Assembly: GCA_018340805.1 (NCBI GenBank)
Contig: JACMZG010000008.1
Location: forward strand, 82,489,773-82,553,772
DNA from: Microvelia longipes
Taxonomy: Eukaryota > Arthropoda > Insecta > Hemiptera > Veliidae
Length of the DNA stretch: 64,000 nucleotides
Reading direction: 5' to 3'
Shown piece by piece: positions 43,740-54,957 of the stretch. The notes beneath the pieces were generated by a model. It did not search any database and was not told the origin of the DNA. It saw nothing but the letters and a program-made list of their open reading frames with translations. The position numbers and the translations under genes were made by a program. Within the stretch, counting starts at the first letter, position 1, and every line of letters starts with the position of its first letter.

Positions 43740-44206
43740 AATTTTAATAACATAACTTTAAATTTTAACAATCTAGCAAGCGAAGCATGCTCCTTTTAAA
43801 GTATCTTAAAATATACTTTAGCAATCTTGTCAGCAATGTGAGCCTTTTTTCCGACATTCACGCATATGTTTATAGCAATCTATGTACGCATGTACGAGAT
43901 TTTGTTCCTAGACGATTCTATAGGACCCGATAACATCTGTGGGAATCCAATTTTCGAATGGTATAAAATTAACTAAAGAAACGATGGCTTACATTTTTAA
44001 CCATACATAATTGTCTTAAAAAAAAGAAAACCACCTAAAAAAAAGATTAAACAAAGTAATAAAACAAATAATTATTCATTTTCATTATTCTAGCGAATTG
44101 TCCTTGCAAAATTTAATTATGAGGTGGCTTGTATGGCGGGAGATGGACTGTGAGATTCAAACCTTCCCCCTCTGAAGGGAATGGAAAATGGGGTTTGAAA
44201 AACTCT

Positions 44207-44215
<9 letters not shown>
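43740..44215. other. Spacer, no gene seen
   Basis: Unique AT-rich sequence. Confidence 0.5.

Positions 44216-44282
<67 letters not shown>
44216..44282. repeat. (AC)n then (AT)n microsatellite
   Basis: About 24 bp of AC followed by about 42 bp of AT. Confidence 0.96.
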
Positions 44283-44286
<4 letters not shown>

Positions 44287-44289
44287 CAG

Positions 44290-45150
44290 ATTCTTGTAAG
44301 CACTCTACCTCTCGAACATATTAATATTTTTAAATGAAACTAGTCCGGAGCCAATTTCACTGTTTGAAGTGACCATATAGTCAGAAACCCCGTAGTAAAT
44401 TACAGAAAAACTTAAAATACGGTCGCGATAAGAAACATTCAAAGTAGGGTGTCGTTTTTGTTTTTTTTAAGCGCCGAATGGAATAAAGCTGGTCCGAAGT
44501 CAATATGATCATTTAAAGTACTCAATGCCAGGGTTCCCAGGTTCTAATCTTGGTGCTAGTAATATTTTTTTTATCTTAGCGGATCTTTGGCGCTTTCTTT
44601 AAGAATTCGGAAAAATTAAATAACAAGTTGTTTAGGTACTGCTTAGGTTAAAATGCATGTACCGGAAAGTTAAGCTAAAAATGGATTAATGTGCAAGATA
44701 GATCGCATTACAAAGAAAATTCACCCAGGTTGCAGACCACTGCGCCAGATTAATTGTTTAAATATACAAAACTAGTTTAAACGTTTACTAGCATAAGAAA
44801 CAACCAGTAAAGAAAAATAATACAAGATATTCCAGACGCAAAACTATACCAGTTACATACTAATAAATATTGCACTACTCACACACTAACATACGAGTGT
44901 ACTCGTACCATACAACAACATACTAACACTTACAAGTACACATAAAGTTAATTTTAAAAAAAAAATAAAGTTTTATACCTTAGCGAGTGTTCAGTGACAT
45001 TTACAATCGCTTGTTCAGTTTAAACATAAACTTGCATTTAACATGCTCATTTTGACATTTACTTTAACATTACTTAAGATTGAGAGAAAAATTATGTAAA
45101 CATTAAACGTTGTGTTAATTAATTAACATTTTAAAATAATAAAATTGGTG
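44290..45150. other. Spacer, possible degraded SINE pieces
   Basis: The minus strand at about 44755-44725 reads CTGGCGCAGTGGTCTGCAAC, a box A-like motif, but no box B follows, so no RNA gene is called. The 44440-44520 block is shared with 41395-41500. Confidence 0.4.
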
Positions 45151-45154
45151 CAGG

Positions 45155-45400
45155 CTACCTCGGAATTTTTACCACTTCACTCTTTGTAATTGTCACGCTA
45201 ATTAAAGGTTTGCTATCCTGACCACTTTGGGCTCGCTTCGCTCGTCCCCAGAATATGAAAATAATTAACAAATTGATACTGCAGTGTTTATGTGTCAGCG
45301 GTCACCCACCCACGTACTGACCTCGCTGCTTAACAATTCGCGATACAAAGCTCTATGGCAGCGCCACCGTCGCTGATAAGAAATTAATGGCAACATCAAC
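45155..45400 (-). mobile_element. 5S-family element, tail half with 5S-like core
   Basis: Terminus GCTACCTCGGAATTTTTACC, motif GGGCTCGCTTCGCTCGTCCC, spacer, then the 5S-like segment at 45296-45338. The head half is missing. Confidence 0.75.
45296..45338 (-). pseudogene. 5S rRNA-derived segment
   Basis: CAGCGGTCACCCACCCACGT then ACTGACCTCGCTGCTTAACA; the complement gives TTAAGCAGCGAGGTCAGTAC and GTGGGTGGGTGACCGC, clearly 5S-like. Confidence 0.75.
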
Positions 45401-45404
45401 GTTA

Positions 45405-45900
45405 AAATTTGTATTGTAAAGAAACGTAAAAACATAGTTTTTTTATGTCTGACGATTTACCTTCAATTGATAGATATCACATTAAGATGAATGTGATTTA
45501 ATTCGATTTATTCCAGGGTGTTAATAAGAATTGTATTTTTTATACTAATGAAATATTGTATTTTTATTTTATTTATTGTTATTAATTTTATTTTTGAATA
45601 ATTTTAGTGTGCACAATCTAAAATTAATCATAAACCAAGTTACATCATTTACCACCAAGTTAAATCATACATTTTACCACCAACTTGGTGGTAAAATGTA
45701 TTTAAATTAAGACGATTTCGCCATAATGGAGTTTTTACTTAATTTATTGCTAATAATTTTATTTAATTTCTAAAATCAAACTTTTAGCGAATTTTCTTAG
45801 AAAAAAAATCGTTAGTGAGATGGCTCGTGTGAGAGGGAGGGCCGCCTAGGAGTCCAAAATCCGATTCAGAGGACCCTAATCACGAAAAAGATATAAATTA
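45405..45900. other. Spacer with one perfect hairpin
   Basis: AT-rich unique sequence except for the hairpin at 45667-45701. Confidence 0.5.
45667..45701. repeat. Perfect 17-bp inverted repeat, 1-base centre
   Basis: ATACATTTTACCACCAA, C, TTGGTGGTAAAATGTAT. A further ACCACCAAGTTAAATCAT lies just upstream. Confidence 0.92.
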
Positions 45901-45904
45901 TCTT

Positions 45905-46145
45905 CGGATATTATAATAAATGTATAATATTATCATGAATCTGAAATTCATGATAATATTATCATAAATCTGGAATTCATGATAATATTACCATGAATCT
46001 GGAATTCATGATAATAGTATCATGAATCTAAAATTCACGATAATATTATCATAAATCTGGAATTCATGATAATATTACCATGAATCTGGAATTCATGATA
46101 ATAGTATCATGAATATGGAATTCATGATAATATTATCATGAATAT
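45905..46145. repeat. Palindromic ~31-bp minisatellite
   Basis: About seven units of ATGAATCTGGAATTCATGAT plus AATATTATC. Each unit contains two palindromes (ATGAAT...ATTCAT and GATAATATTATC), so the array is self-complementary in any register. It directly abuts the SINE at 46150. Confidence 0.93.
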
Positions 46146-46149
46146 AATA

Positions 46150-46385
46150 AGAATAATAGTAATACCCGTTTAGAGCCTTGCGGCTCATCAGGGATATACC
46201 CTGCGAGAACAACCTCAGGTGGTAGTAACAACCATTACGCTCAAAGTGTAATCCAAAGTTGATGATAATTTACTTGAACAATAATATTATATAAACTGAG
46301 AGCGTAACCTGGGATGCGAACCCCAGACCTCCGTGGTGTCAAAGGTTAGTGTAAAGACTAACGACCTCGGCCACGGAGGCGGTAT
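46150..46385 (-). mobile_element. tRNA-derived SINE, family T2
   Basis: The complement starts GCCGCCTCCGTGGCCGAGGT (class II tRNA-like head with box A), has box B-like GGTTCGCATCCC (complement of 46311-46322), then the family body and a 3' part containing CCACCTGAGGTTGTTCTCGC and GCCGCAAGGCTCTAAACGGG. Best-preserved copy of family T2 here. Confidence 0.85.
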
Positions 46386-46389
46386 CATA

Positions 46390-47640
46390 AATATTATTTT
46401 TTTTTTATTGTTACAAGTTTTATTGCACCAATGGGTATACTATTCATTTTTAATTAATTTATTACAAATGAACTAATAATTAATAAATGAGAATTTCGAT
46501 CGTCGCCAATGCTAATCCCATGATTAAACAAAACTTGATCACCCTTTCGTTTTCTCGCCATTGGTATTTCCTACCTTATCTCTTTCAATCGCGAATAGTA
46601 AGCTAACAAAACCTACCTAACTAACGGGGATGCAATGTACCCCTGTATCCCTCCTCCTTGCCCCCCCCCCTTGTTTCGCCACTCCTGATCTTACTGATAA
46701 CAGTACAAAGAGAGGATACAAAATCTCTTATCATTCTTTGGGTAGCTAGGTGCCGTAACTGTACATTGGTGACGTCATTTTTTTTATTTTTCCTAATAAT
46801 TACAATCCTACGTAAATATTAGATTATTTTCCACTATTTTGTCTTAATTTAAGTAAATTAAATTTAAAATAAGTTTTAATTATTATTTATAACATGTATT
46901 CTTTAATTGTCTGTGTTGAATAAAGTGGTTTAATGTGGCATCACTGAAAAATGTCCGCCGTTAGTAGAGTGCATGCTACAATTGGAGTTGTTGAGTGTTC
47001 GGGGAGTATCTAGTCTCTCTCTTGGGAGACTATTGTAGGGGTAAGTACAGTTATGGCACTGTCTCACTTCCAGATCCCTTATCACTGTGCTATTCTGCCC
47101 ATGTACTACCTTTAAATGTTAGTCTCTTTTTAACAGTAACTCAAAGATGAAGAGTGGACTTACACTCTGACTCAAGTCATATTTCTAAGTAATACGGATT
47201 CCCAAGTAAAATATTTACCAAGTATTTACATAAGATTCCTCACTTTACACGCAACCTCAATCTTTATTTCCCAACTCTCTGGTTTAGAAATGAAATATTA
47301 ACAAGAATATTTTTGCACGAGAAAACAGCCAAATAAAGAAAAACATGATTATATAATGAGGAAAATAAAGTTAAAAGTTACAACAGAAAATGTAAGATAA
47401 TTATGTAATATGAGAACTAAGAAATGAAAAATAAACAAACAGTTGTTTAGAAACCAAAGAAAAAGTTTATTCCAAATATATTTTATTTAAAATAACAAAG
47501 TTAAAGATAAGTAGTCCATTTAAAATAAGTAGACTTATTTAAAGTTAGAAAGTTTTTTGAAACCTAACTTTAATCAGTTGTGTGCCTTTGAATCATTGTT
47601 GTCTATACCCAACATTCGTGTCATGATATTGGTTGTAGAG
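46390..47640. other. Spacer, no gene seen
   Basis: C10 run at 46661-46670 within a GC-richer patch; otherwise unique sequence. Confidence 0.5.
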
Positions 47641-47784
47641 ATATATTACTGTTTTACAATTCCCAGGTATAAATTAATTTTCGCAACAATAAAATCTGAA
47701 AATCAGATTTTATTATTTTATTGTATACTAAGTTTCATTTGAGTACGGCAAGCATATTTAAGGTTTTTGTTGGATTATAAAAAA

Positions 47785-47836
47785 TTGAGCAGCATAGAGC
47801 GAGATCAGTGCTTGGATGGGTGACCGCCGGGAATAA
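47785..47836 (+). pseudogene. 5S rRNA-derived segment (best match)
   Basis: TTGAGCAGCATAGAGCGAGA then TCAGTGCTTGGATGGGTGAC and CGCCGGGAATA. Closest of the five copies to 5S rRNA: the box C part GGATGGGTGACCGCC is intact. Confidence 0.8.
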
Positions 47837-47884
47837 AGCGAATGTATTGACTGTCATAGGAATCGAGTTCAAAGACATGGTGTT

Positions 47885-48190
47885 GGACATATCTGATATA
47901 TGGACATTCATAGTCTATACATACATAGACATTTACATACATGGACATACGAGTCTAAACATATGTACATTCATAGTCCATACATACATAGACATATACA
48001 TACATGGACATACGAGTCCAAACATATGTACATTCATAGTCCATACATACATAGACATATACATACATGGACATACGAGTCCAAACATATGTACATTCAT
48101 AGTCCATACATACATAGACATATACATACATGGACATACGAGTCCAAACATATGGACATACGAGTCCAAACATATGGACATATTTGTTTA
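47885..48190. repeat. 63-bp satellite, about four units
   Basis: Units of TCCATACATACATAGACATA, TACATACATGGACATACGAG, TCCAAACATATGTACATTCA. The unit length is 21 codons, so several frames on both strands stay open; none is a credible protein. Confidence 0.93.
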
Positions 48191-48389
48191 TTTCCATATT
48201 TGGGGACGAGCGAAGCGAGTCGAAAATAGTGAGGATGTGCGTAACGCATCAGAAGTTACGAGGTATCCCGTATTCGATTTTTGGTTAATTTGTCCAGCCT
48301 GTTGTAAAAATTCTTGGGACACATCACCAAAATTGCATTTCCATGATAAAAAAAAATAGTTGAGTAATGATTATTTCCCTGCCGTTAGT

Positions 48390-48560
48390 ACGTAAGGGTT
48401 CACAGCCCAGGCTTTGCTCTCAATTTTTTATGAATAGAATTTGTTCTAAAAAGATTTCGCCAACTTTAGCTTTACTTTGAGCATAGTAGATGCGACCCAC
48501 CCGAGGTGGTTCCCGCAGGTCGAATACCTTAAAGGGCCGAAAGGCCCTAAAACATTATTA
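48390..48560 (+). mobile_element. SINE T2, 3' part
   Basis: AGGGTTCACAGCCCAGGC is a degraded box B region; GCGACCCACCCGAGGTGGTT, CCCGCAGGTCGAATACC and GCCGAAAGGCCCTAAAACAT match the 3' part of the 46150-46385 copy. Confidence 0.65.
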
Positions 48561-48564
48561 TTAC

Positions 48565-49480
48565 TATATATAGTACGTAAATTTCTTTATTATAAACATT
48601 TTATTTAAAATTTGAGTGAGTGTAATTAAAACAAAACTACAACTGGTGAAACTCTTTTCACGAACTAAAGACACTTGATACATTTTGCAAGAATTCATAA
48701 ACACTTATAGCAAACACTTAATAAACTAATCAATGTTAAAGATTATAAGTGTTTACTTATATTTTATAAAAGCTTATGTCACAGAACATCAGCAAGCAAA
48801 TGTCAAGTGTTTAGACTTCACTATATTAAAATTTATGCATCAAATTTTTATTACATAAAAATTATTTAACGACTTTTTTTATGATAAGTGGCTGAAAAAT
48901 TAAATTTTAAAATCTAATTTTGGCGAACTAGCAACGGAAAAGTTTTGAATGTCATGGATATTCATACATTATTTAATTTTCTCTTTTGTATTTTTTTTTA
49001 ATTTTCTCTTTATTTAATAAATTACAATTTTTTAAATCTGATAATTAATCTAGAGAATATCCCTCACTAGAGGCGTGACCTGTGCTGTGAGGGAGAGTCT
49101 GTATCAGATATATGTAAAAACTGACAGATCCTTATTTTTAAACTGTTCGCTTTGTTTTGAAGGTAATTATTTCATTAGTGAACTGAAATTATTACATTTT
49201 TTTATTGTCTTACTCATTCCTGACAAAATCACAACAATACTTATAGTGCAACCAATTATATATAAATATAAAGACAACAGATCATTATCATTGAAAGAAA
49301 GTAAATAATTTTATTTTCAAAATAAGTTAAATACATGAATATAGACACATATATACATAAACACATTTATATGCATATAAATATACATACATGCACACAT
49401 ACATAAAAAAAAAGATAATATACACACATATAAGTTTACACACCATACTATATATACATAACATACATACAACACATATA
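48565..49480. other. Spacer, no gene seen
   Basis: Unique AT-rich sequence, with CATA-rich simple sequence from about 49330 on. Confidence 0.5.
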
Positions 49481-49483
49481 TGT

Positions 49484-49509
49484 TATATATATATATATAT
49501 ATATATATT

Positions 49510-49567
<58 letters not shown>

Positions 49568-49577
49568 AACACATACA

Positions 49578-49623
<46 letters not shown>

Positions 49624-49655
49624 TATATATATAAATATATATAATATACATATAC
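49484..49655. repeat. (TA)n complex
   Basis: Several (TA)n blocks separated by short ACATAC-type interruptions. Confidence 0.95.
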
Positions 49656-49689
49656 ACATATACATACATACATACACACACATTTCTAT

Positions 49690-50050
49690 TTGTATTCCAA
49701 ATATTTCATATAAGTATTAATCAAAATGTAGCTATCGATTATACTCAGTACAACATTTATTTTACCAATTTAAAGTTTTATTATGCATGAATGCGATTTA
49801 GGGAAATATTTGTATCTTACTACCTCTGCAGTGCCTCAGCAACAAATCCCTATTTTATTTGAATTAAGAGGAGAATCACTCCACCCTCGACCGCAGATTT
49901 TCTCTTCTCTCCACCCTTAATTGAACTTCAACTAAATTAATAATTTTGAAATTCTGAATCTATTTCTACAAATGTTTTAATGTGTAGGTGTTTTTATTAT
50001 TTGAGCAGTAATATATGTTAACTTGTTTCTCTCTCAATAATTAAACAGAA
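49690..50050. other. Spacer, no gene seen
   Basis: Unique AT-rich sequence. Confidence 0.5.
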
Positions 50051-50051
50051 T

Positions 50052-50290
50052 AAAATCGGGCACGTGACACCTCAAAAATTTTACTTAATATCAAAAATCC
50101 AAAATACATTACTTACTCTAAATAAACGTTTCGGACATTCTTCAGAAATAAAAATAATTCTACTCTAGTGCGGAAGTCCACAAATCAGGCGAATTTCCTC
50201 AACAATCATTTCTTGATAAAAATAAAATATAAATATTGGCAAAAATAAAATATTTGCCAAGCGAAGCTCGGGTAATACTGCTAGTTAGTT
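50052..50290 (-). mobile_element. Degraded 5S-family terminus plus CCCGAGCTTCGC repeat
   Basis: AATCGGGCACGTGACACCTC at 50056 looks like a decayed 5S-family terminus. At 50240-50285 the minus strand reads ACTAGCAGTATTACCCGAGC, TTCGCTTGGCAAATATTTTA, which recurs on the plus strand at 57600-57640. Confidence 0.5.
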
Positions 50291-50499
50291 AATAATTAGC
50301 ATAGCATTAATAAATATTAATAAATAATTAGCATCAGATCAATTAATTAGTTAACCTGAATTGCATATTCCTCTTTATCTAGTGCAGAGGATCAACATAG
50401 ACTTAAGTTTCAGTAAATTAACAGGGTGTTATGTACTTAAGGATTAGGTCAGGTAAAAAAGACGACATAAATAAGTTTATGACATCATTATAAATTTGC

Positions 50500-50815
50500 C
50501 AATTTATAATGATTGGCTACTTAGAATTTATTCTCTTTATGCTCAATTGGTCCGATTGAGCTCAAACCAGTCCCAATCGTTTTTGACTGCTGACGACCAC
50601 AAAAGCCACTTAGAGGTCCGTCCGCTTTGCGGGCCTGCCCAGCTTGATGTGGTTCTATAGGAGCCATTTTTGAGTGTAGGGTTTTTAGGACGGAAGAAAG
50701 ACCGCTCCCTCTTGATCTGCCCTCACAAGCCTACTGTCCCAGACAGACAGGCCAAAAATGGCTCCTCTAGAACCACATCAAGCTGGGCAGGCCGCAAAGC
50801 GGCGGACCTCTATAT
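50500..50815. repeat. Second TATA/small-ORF foldback (degraded)
   Basis: The minus-strand arm has an ATG at 50667 (GCCAAAAATGGCTCC-type context, ARKADG codons, then CGATTGGGACTGGTTTGAGC towards 50560). The plus-strand arm has CCTACTGTCCCAGACAGACA then ATG at 50758. Both are homologous to the arms at 2322-2830 and 3310-3832, but the TATA boxes are lost and the reading frames diverge after about 15 codons. Right boundary at the (TA)n tract. Confidence 0.75.
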
Positions 50816-50882
50816 ATTATATATATATAATATATATAGATATATATATATATATATAAATATATATAATATATATATATAT
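50811..50882. repeat. (TA)n microsatellite
   Basis: Interrupted TA between the foldback and element E. Confidence 0.95.
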
Positions 50883-50883
50883 T

Positions 50884-51174
50884 GTATGCTGCATTATACA
50901 TTAGTAATAATTAGTAACAAGGAAATTTAAGTGATTTTAAATGAATTTTCCAATAGAAAATAAGCTTATGTGGTTGCAGTATATATATATATATATATAT
51001 ATTTGTTTGTTTGTACAAAATTTTTGTTCCTAGACGTTTCTAGGCCCGCGATAACTTGAACGATTTTTCGGATTTGAACTTGGTAAAAAACCATCCTTAC
51101 TAATGTCCAGAACCTTTTCTTTTTATTGTTTGATGTCATTAATCTACAAATAAATAAATAAATAAATATAATAA

Positions 51175-51180
<6 letters not shown>
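50884..51180 (-). repeat. Dispersed element E, inverted copy
   Basis: TGTATGCTGCATTATACATT, ATAAGCTTATGTGGTTGCAG, (TA)n, CTAGACGTTTCTAGGCCCGC, GATAACTTGAACGATTTTTC, ATTGTTTGATGTCATTAATC, (AAAT)n: exact inverse order of 15040-15455. Confidence 0.75.
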
Positions 51181-51217
<37 letters not shown>

Positions 51218-51298
51218 AATTATTAGAATATATTATATATATATTATATATATATATATATATGATATAATATATATAAATATATAAAATATATATAA
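51175..51298. repeat. (TA)n complex
   Basis: Several TA blocks with TTA/AAT breaks. Confidence 0.95.
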
Positions 51299-51329
51299 GT
51301 GGTGTGTGTGCCCATCAAAATGGCTCACA

Positions 51330-51600
51330 GTTTATACCAAATAGTATTGAAATGATTTGCATGATTGGTCTCCATGGTGCCCCCTTATCACTACTAAAAA
51401 AACAAAAAAAAACAACTTTTGTTAAATGAGATTTCGTCAACTCTAATTCATATTGAGAGCGTTTTGTAAATAATACCACAATATTTACTTTTCTTCTTTA
51501 CACTATGCGACTCACCTGGGTTGTTTTGTGCAGGTTTAATACTCTGATGAACGTAGAAGCCTTAAAACGTGCATTTATTTGTATATTTATACCATAATAG
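51330..51600 (+). mobile_element. SINE T2, degraded copy
   Basis: Only the 3' part is clear: GCGACTCACCTGGGTTGTTT, TGTGCAGGTTTAATACTCTG and GCCTTAAAACGTGCATTTAT, aligning with 48490-48560 and the 46150-46385 copy. Confidence 0.5.
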
Positions 51601-51649
51601 TGAATATAAAACGATAAAACATTTCGATAGATTTGACTGTGAAGTCACC

Positions 51650-51905
51650 CGTGGTGTAGTGGTTAAGGTACGCGGCCAATACACAGAATGAATGGACTTA
51701 AAACTTTCGAATTTAATGTACATGGTTCAATTCCAGCACGGGCCCTCTGGATTTTATAAGAGGGATAAAAATTCTGCGTACCACGTCCTTCAGTAGGGAC
51801 GTAAAGCCCGGTGGTCTAGAGCCTTACCCTAAATTAACTCGAGCGAGGGCACGTGTTGTTCCTAGTTTCAATGAAGACTATATGAGTTCAGGAAAAGTAT
51901 GTATG
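51650..51905 (+). mobile_element. tRNA-derived SINE, family T1
   Basis: Box A-like TGGTGTAGTGGTTAAGGTAC at 51652-51671; box B-like GGTTCAATTCC at 51724-51734, about 50 bases apart, longer than a tRNA. Body GCGTACCACGTCCTTCAGTA and GGGCACGTGTTGTTCCTAGT matches the minus-strand copy at 1-200. The extra spacing comes from an insertion between the boxes. Confidence 0.8.
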
Positions 51906-51909
51906 ATGC

Positions 51910-52620
51910 TTAAAAAAAGCCATGAGAGGAACCATAGAAAATTCACGCTCTTCTGTTCTAGATTAGATTAAATTTAACCCTAATTCTTAAATAAAAAGGA
52001 GATAGAACACATATCTAAGGAGATGGCCCAAAGGGCCAACAACGTGGCCTATTGCCTGGTAGTTAACTACCACCCCCCCCCCCACATTACACTACTAGCA
52101 AATCGACAATTACCAGCTGATGCTATATCTATAGATCTATTCCATTATCCGTTCTGGTGCCTCATATAACTACAAGTTTCTCCAAAATACCTCCTTTTCC
52201 CTAAGACAAATTAATAAATAAATTAGTTCATTAATATTTAAACATGAGATTAAAACTTTGTGTTAAGCCTAAATAGAGTTTTAAACTAGGGATCGATGAA
52301 GCAAAATGAAGAAGAGGTTAGACCTGACGGAGCAGGGGATTTTCTAAGTTGTTCCACAGTTTTCATCAATAATTAACTAAAACTAAGTTTTTGGATGTAA
52401 CAGTTTGTGTGTGCCCAAGAGAATAGTTTGTTTAGAGAAACAATGAATATGACGGCGAGAGTTGACTTCATCAATTTAGAATTTATTGATTTTATTCCAC
52501 CAAGAGATGAGTTTTTATTGATATAAATATAAATTAAAGAGTTAAACGAATTTCAGGTTACTGTAAACATTTTTCATTTCGAGTATCTCTTAGGTTGGTA
52601 AACATAACCTATTTACATCT
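51910..52620. other. Spacer, no gene seen
   Basis: C11 run at 52073-52083 preceded by GGCCCAAAGGGCC; otherwise unique. Confidence 0.5.
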
Positions 52621-52624
52621 TTAT

Positions 52625-53190
52625 TCGTATGATTATTCTTATGCTACTGTTTCTTCACGTGATGTTTCTCATAGTAACAGTTATTATTCTTATGCTACTG
52701 TTTATTCACGAGATGCTTCTCATAGTAACAGTTCTTATTCTTATGCTACTGTTTATTCACGAGATGCTTCTCATAGTAACAGTTCATATTCTTATGCTAC
52801 TGTTTATTCACGAATGCTTCTCATAGTAACATTCTTATTCTTATGCTACTGTTTATTCACGAGATGCTTCTCATAGTAACAGTTCTTATTCTTATGCTAC
52901 TGTTTATTCACGAGACTGCTTCTCATAGTAACAGTTCTTATTCTATGCTACGTTTATCACGAGATCTTCTCATTAACAGTTCTTAATCCTATGCTACTGT
53001 TATTCACCGAATGCTTCTCATAGTAAAAAGTTCTTTTCTATGCTACTGTTAATCACGAGATGCTCCTCATAGTAACAGTTCTTAATCCTATGCTACTGTT
53101 TATTCACGAGATGCTTCTCATAGTAACAGCTCATATTCTTATGCTACGGTTTTTTCACCAGATGCTTCTCATAGTAACAGTTCTTCCTTC
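52625..53190. repeat. 51-bp minisatellite, about eleven units
   Basis: Units of GATGCTTCTCATAGTAACAG, TTCTTATTCTTATGCTACTG, TTTATTCACGA. The period is 17 codons; in one plus frame the first four units encode RDASHSNSSYSYATVYS repeats with no stop, then single-base deletions in later units break the frame. No start codon context or flanking exon supports a gene. Confidence 0.93.
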
Positions 53191-53199
53191 GTATTCTTT

Positions 53200-53820
53200 T
53201 GACCTAAAGTGTTAATATATGTTGTCCACAACATAACTTTGTTACATAACCTGAGTTGCGCGCCTTTTGCTGTAACCTTGTCAGGGAAGGTAGTTTGCTT
53301 CTATTTGTCTATCTTATTAAACGTTCATGGTGTCAGTAAAGTTCCCTTTTCGCGTTATCCTTTTAATAAAGATCTTTTGAGCATTAATACACTCCAGTAC
53401 TTACTACGGTGCTACGTTTGGTCTAAGTTTAAAAGCTTTTTCCACTTAAAACTTTGGATTTGTATTTTCTGAGACTAATGTAAAAATAATTGGTTTCTGA
53501 CATAAATTATTAGGTTCTTTAAGAAAAGTACCTTTACATTTTTTTCTAAAAGCCCTTATTTGTTATTATTAATGTTTTTGATTAGGAATAGGTCCAAAAA
53601 TAATAAATAACATTAATTTTGGCCGTGCTTTATTTTTTTAATAAATAATCACAAAATACAGTTTGGAATACACATGTGTGCATGTATACACAAAATACAT
53701 ACATAAAAATTTGTGTAAATACACAAAATACATGGTTGGAGTTTTGGAAACAACAAACGGAAATTTGTTTTTAACGGATTTTTGTTTTTAACTGAAATTT
53801 TTGTCTTTTACTTCTGTTGT
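53200..53820. other. Spacer, no gene recognised
   Basis: Open frame 53209-53472 lacks a recognisable domain. Positions 53660-53735 hold ACACAAAATACAT-type simple repeats. Confidence 0.45.
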
Positions 53821-53824
53821 TTTC

Positions 53825-53945
53825 CAAACATCTATATGTTAGCAACCATGTAACTGTATTTTGTGATTATTTTTTATGTTAAGCCTTGAAAACATAAAAT
53901 TATATGGAAAGCTCGGCAAAGTTAATGTTATTTAATATTTTGGAC
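53825..53945 (-). repeat. Dispersed repeat H, inverted copy
   Basis: Inverse of 39172-39290: TCCAAACATCTATATGTTAG, GCAACCATGTAAC, AAGCCTTGAAAACATAAAAT, GGAAAGCTCGGCAAAG. Confidence 0.75.
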
Positions 53946-53949
53946 ATAT

Positions 53950-54955
53950 TCTTTCTCACACCCATTAATAATTTAAAATAGAGTCCCTTATAAAGTTTAT
54001 TCTTGTTTGTTATATCATTCGTAGCTTTCTACCCTAAGATGAAATCGCCTACATGGGCGAATCGGGCTGAAATAACCAATAATTTTATTATTTTAATGAA
54101 ACTATAAATAAAATTAAAAAGGTTCCTTACTACATTAATGTAAACATTTTTGTTTAATTTTTTTTATGAAAAGTTACATTACATAAAAACTTTTTCTTGC
54201 TGATATGAAAACTTTCAAAAGATCTAAATTTCACTTAAAAATATTTTGTGAAGTGTAAAAAGAAACGTAAAAGAAGAAATTGTGAGTGGAAAAAATAGAA
54301 TAAATGGTAGATATTTTTTTCTGTAAAATAAACTTCGTCTTTTGTTTGACAGGAGAAAGACGAAGCTCTAGCTCTCATTAAGAGCTTCTGAGAGCTCTCG
54401 TCGCTAGAGTACATTTAAAATTATTAATTAATTTAAGAAATGTATACTTTTCGTACATCATGTAAATATTTATGTGACAAAAGATAAGAATTCTATTATT
54501 ACTACAAAGGTTTTTATAGGGAGTCACTTTATCATTCACCGATCTTAAAATAATAATAAGTTGAATACTCATTCATATAACAAATACTGATTCTACTCTC
54601 TCAATCATATGCAATCATAGGAAACGAAGTGATTATAGAGTTGGCCATTAGCTAAATCGACCATGAGCTTCCATGAGTATAATGTAGAAGGATCAATTAT
54701 GCTAGACCTCGGGCTCTTCGATTCCTGCTTTTGTCATAACCAGAGGTTGCTTATATATAAGTAGTAGGTTGCTTATTTAAGTAGTAGCAGGGTTTTTTTT
54801 TAATTAAATTCCGGAGGAAATAATTTCCTAGGTACTTAGACCTCGAATGTGGGTCCATTGTACCTGAGTAGCAGGGTTGCAAATGGTTAGTAGTAGTTTT
54901 TTTGCGCTTAATTCCTTAGGGTGATTTTAGCGTTTAATCTACTCTTCCGAAAGTC
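53950..54955. other. Spacer, no gene seen
   Basis: GAGCTCTCGTCGCTAGAG/CTCTAGCTCTC-type short repeats around 54364-54410. Otherwise unique AT-rich sequence. Confidence 0.5.
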
Positions 54956-54957
54956 AT

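Larger units (their letters stand above)
47645..48285 (+). mobile_element. 5S-family element containing a 63-bp satellite
   Basis: Middle block (ATACTAAGTTTCATTTGAGT), 5S-like segment 47785-47836, a satellite at 47885-48190, tail GGGGACGAGCGAAGCGAGTC at 48203, terminus ACGAGGTATCCCGTATTCGA. The satellite sits where other copies have a short spacer, so it expanded inside the element. Confidence 0.8.

Noticed and set aside
44725..44755. tRNA-like GGCGCAGTGGT on the minus strand
   Set aside because: No matching box B or acceptor stem within a plausible distance; too short to call a SINE.
47785..47836. Functional 5S rRNA gene
   Set aside because: Only the central ~50 bp resemble 5S; the 5' and 3' parts of the gene are missing and it is embedded in a dispersed element.
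47808..48359. 183-codon plus-strand frame and overlapping frames on both strands
   Set aside because: Produced by a 63-bp satellite with a period divisible by three inside a 5S-family element.
51652..51734. tRNA gene
   Set aside because: Box A and box B are present but too far apart, no cloverleaf closes, and the body recurs at 1-200; it is a SINE.
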